Source of the DNA: Streptomyces bikiniensis
Lineage (GTDB): Bacteria > Actinomycetota > Actinomycetes > Streptomycetales > Streptomycetaceae
Reading direction: 5' to 3'
NCBI GenBank assembly: GCA_000716465.1
Contig: JNWL01000013.1
Coordinates: 1 to 64,000 of the forward strand
Length of the DNA stretch: 64,000 bases
Under the pieces are notes generated by a model. The model made no database searches. It saw only the letters and a list, made by a program, of their open reading frames with translations, and was not told where the DNA came from. A program made the position numbers and the translations under genes. Shown one piece after another: positions 63,518 to 64,000 of the stretch (its first letter is position 1; each line of letters starts with the position of its first letter).

Positions 63518-63525
63518 TCGTACTC
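63518..63525. promoter_or_regulatory. Candidate GntR-type operator 2
   Basis: GTCGTACT, the same 8-mer that operator 1 contains on its minus strand, 22-36 bp away and closer to the kinase start codon. Confidence 0.5.
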
Positions 63526-63587
63526 AATGGGTTTCATGAGCGCGACGGACAACGGAATCGATGTCGAAGAAGACAGCGAGGCACCCC

Positions 63588-64000
63588 ATGAGCACCACTC
63601 CCCAGGCCCCTCCCGTCGTCGTCGTGATGGGCGTCTCGGGGACCGGCAAGACCACCATCGGTCCGCTGGTCGCCGATGCCCTCGGCCTCCCCTACGCCGA
63701 GGGCGACGACTTCCACCCGGCGGCGAACGTCGCCAAGATGTCGGCCGGCGTCCCGCTGGACGACGAGGACCGGGGGCCCTGGCTGGACGCCATCGGGAAG
63801 TGGGCGCACGGCCGGGCCGGACTCGGCGGCGTGGTGAGCAGCTCCGCGCTGAAGCGGGCGTACCGGGACCGGCTGCGTGCCGCCGCGCCCGGTGTCGTCT
63901 TCCTGCATCTGACCGGTGACCGGGAGCTCATCGAGGGCCGGATGGCCGAGCGCAAGGGGCACTTCATGCCGACGGCGCTGCTCGACTCGCAGTTCGCCAC
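63588..64000 (+). CDS. gntK: Gluconate kinase, cut by the window edge
   Basis: The first 137 codons of a GntK-type kinase, which phosphorylates D-gluconate for the pentose phosphate or Entner-Doudoroff route. The P-loop 'VMGVSGTGKTTIG' is at residues 13-25, then 'EGDDFHPAANVAKMSAGVPLDDEDRGPWLDAIG', the diagnostic gluconate kinase segment, and 'VVSSSALKRAYRDRLR'. The frame is open to the last base, so about 35-40 residues are missing. The ATG at 63588 follows GCGAGG. A gluconate permease gene would be expected to the right. Confidence 0.93.
   Translation, partial: MSTTPQAPPVVVVMGVSGTGKTTIGPLVADALGLPYAEGDDFHPAANVAKMSAGVPLDDEDRGPWLDAIGKWAHGRAGLGGVVSSSALKRAYRDRLRAAAPGVVFLHLTGDRELIEGRMAERKGHFMPTALLDSQFA

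Overview
The window looks like a chromosomal core segment of a Streptomyces-type actinomycete. GC content is very high with almost pure G/C third codon positions, GTG (and one TTG) starts are common, and it carries a complete Pup-proteasome system, mycothiol genes, a gyl-type glycerol operon and a long-plus-short chaplin gene pair. No insertion sequence, phage gene, CRISPR array or rRNA is visible. One tRNA-Leu(GAG) gene is present. About 57 protein genes are supported; the last, a gluconate kinase, runs off the right edge.

Layout. 47-3055: an ABA4-like membrane protein, an ADP-ribosylglycohydrolase and a cytochrome P450. 3240-22828, nearly all leftward: arc, dop, pup, prcB, prcA, then (past a divergent MFS/LacI pair) pafA, two FKBP isomerases, pafB, pafC, a zinc-ribbon protein, a small membrane protein, tatA, tatC, a lipid kinase and helY. 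23069-28029: ferredoxin, a secreted protein, trmI, a site-2 protease, a RecB-like nuclease and an orphan response regulator. 28106-36157: two tandem peptide-type binding lipoproteins without a permease, a HAD phosphatase and metH. 36401-41417: the glycerol operon gylR / glpF-glpK-glpD. 41562-49611: a luciferase-like oxidoreductase, a PAC2 protein, mshC, the PI3K-like/DUF3090/histidine-phosphatase trio, corA and a ferritin-like protein. 49955-55248: an F420-type oxidoreductase, an aldo/keto reductase coupled to a degenerate RecD-like protein, and two small conserved genes. 55352-62526: chpC-like and chpH-like chaplins, an M20 peptidase, tRNA-Leu, a pseudouridine synthase, mscR with a metallo-hydrolase, and an amino-acid permease. 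62722-64000: a FadR/GntR regulator divergent from gluconate kinase.

How it works together. PafA attaches Pup to target proteins, Dop removes it, Arc unfolds Pup-tagged substrates into the PrcA/PrcB core, and PafB/PafC form the DNA-damage-responsive WYL regulator. The gene order (helY, tatC, tatA, pafC, pafB, pafA, prcA, prcB, pup, dop, arc, trmI, RecB-like, metH, PAC2, mshC, histidine phosphatase) parallels the Mycobacterium tuberculosis Rv2092c-Rv2135c region as I know it, with Streptomyces additions inserted. MshC makes mycothiol, and MscR further right uses it to detoxify formaldehyde.

The most unusual signal is not a gene. Many genes here end in, or are followed at once by, a short tandem repeat (6-19 bp units), and in several cases the stop codon lies inside one repeat copy. 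Twice the repeat tract also supplies the ribosome binding site of the next gene. A second pattern is a group of about ten genes with a TANNNT hexamer 6-7 nt before the start codon, as expected for leaderless transcripts.
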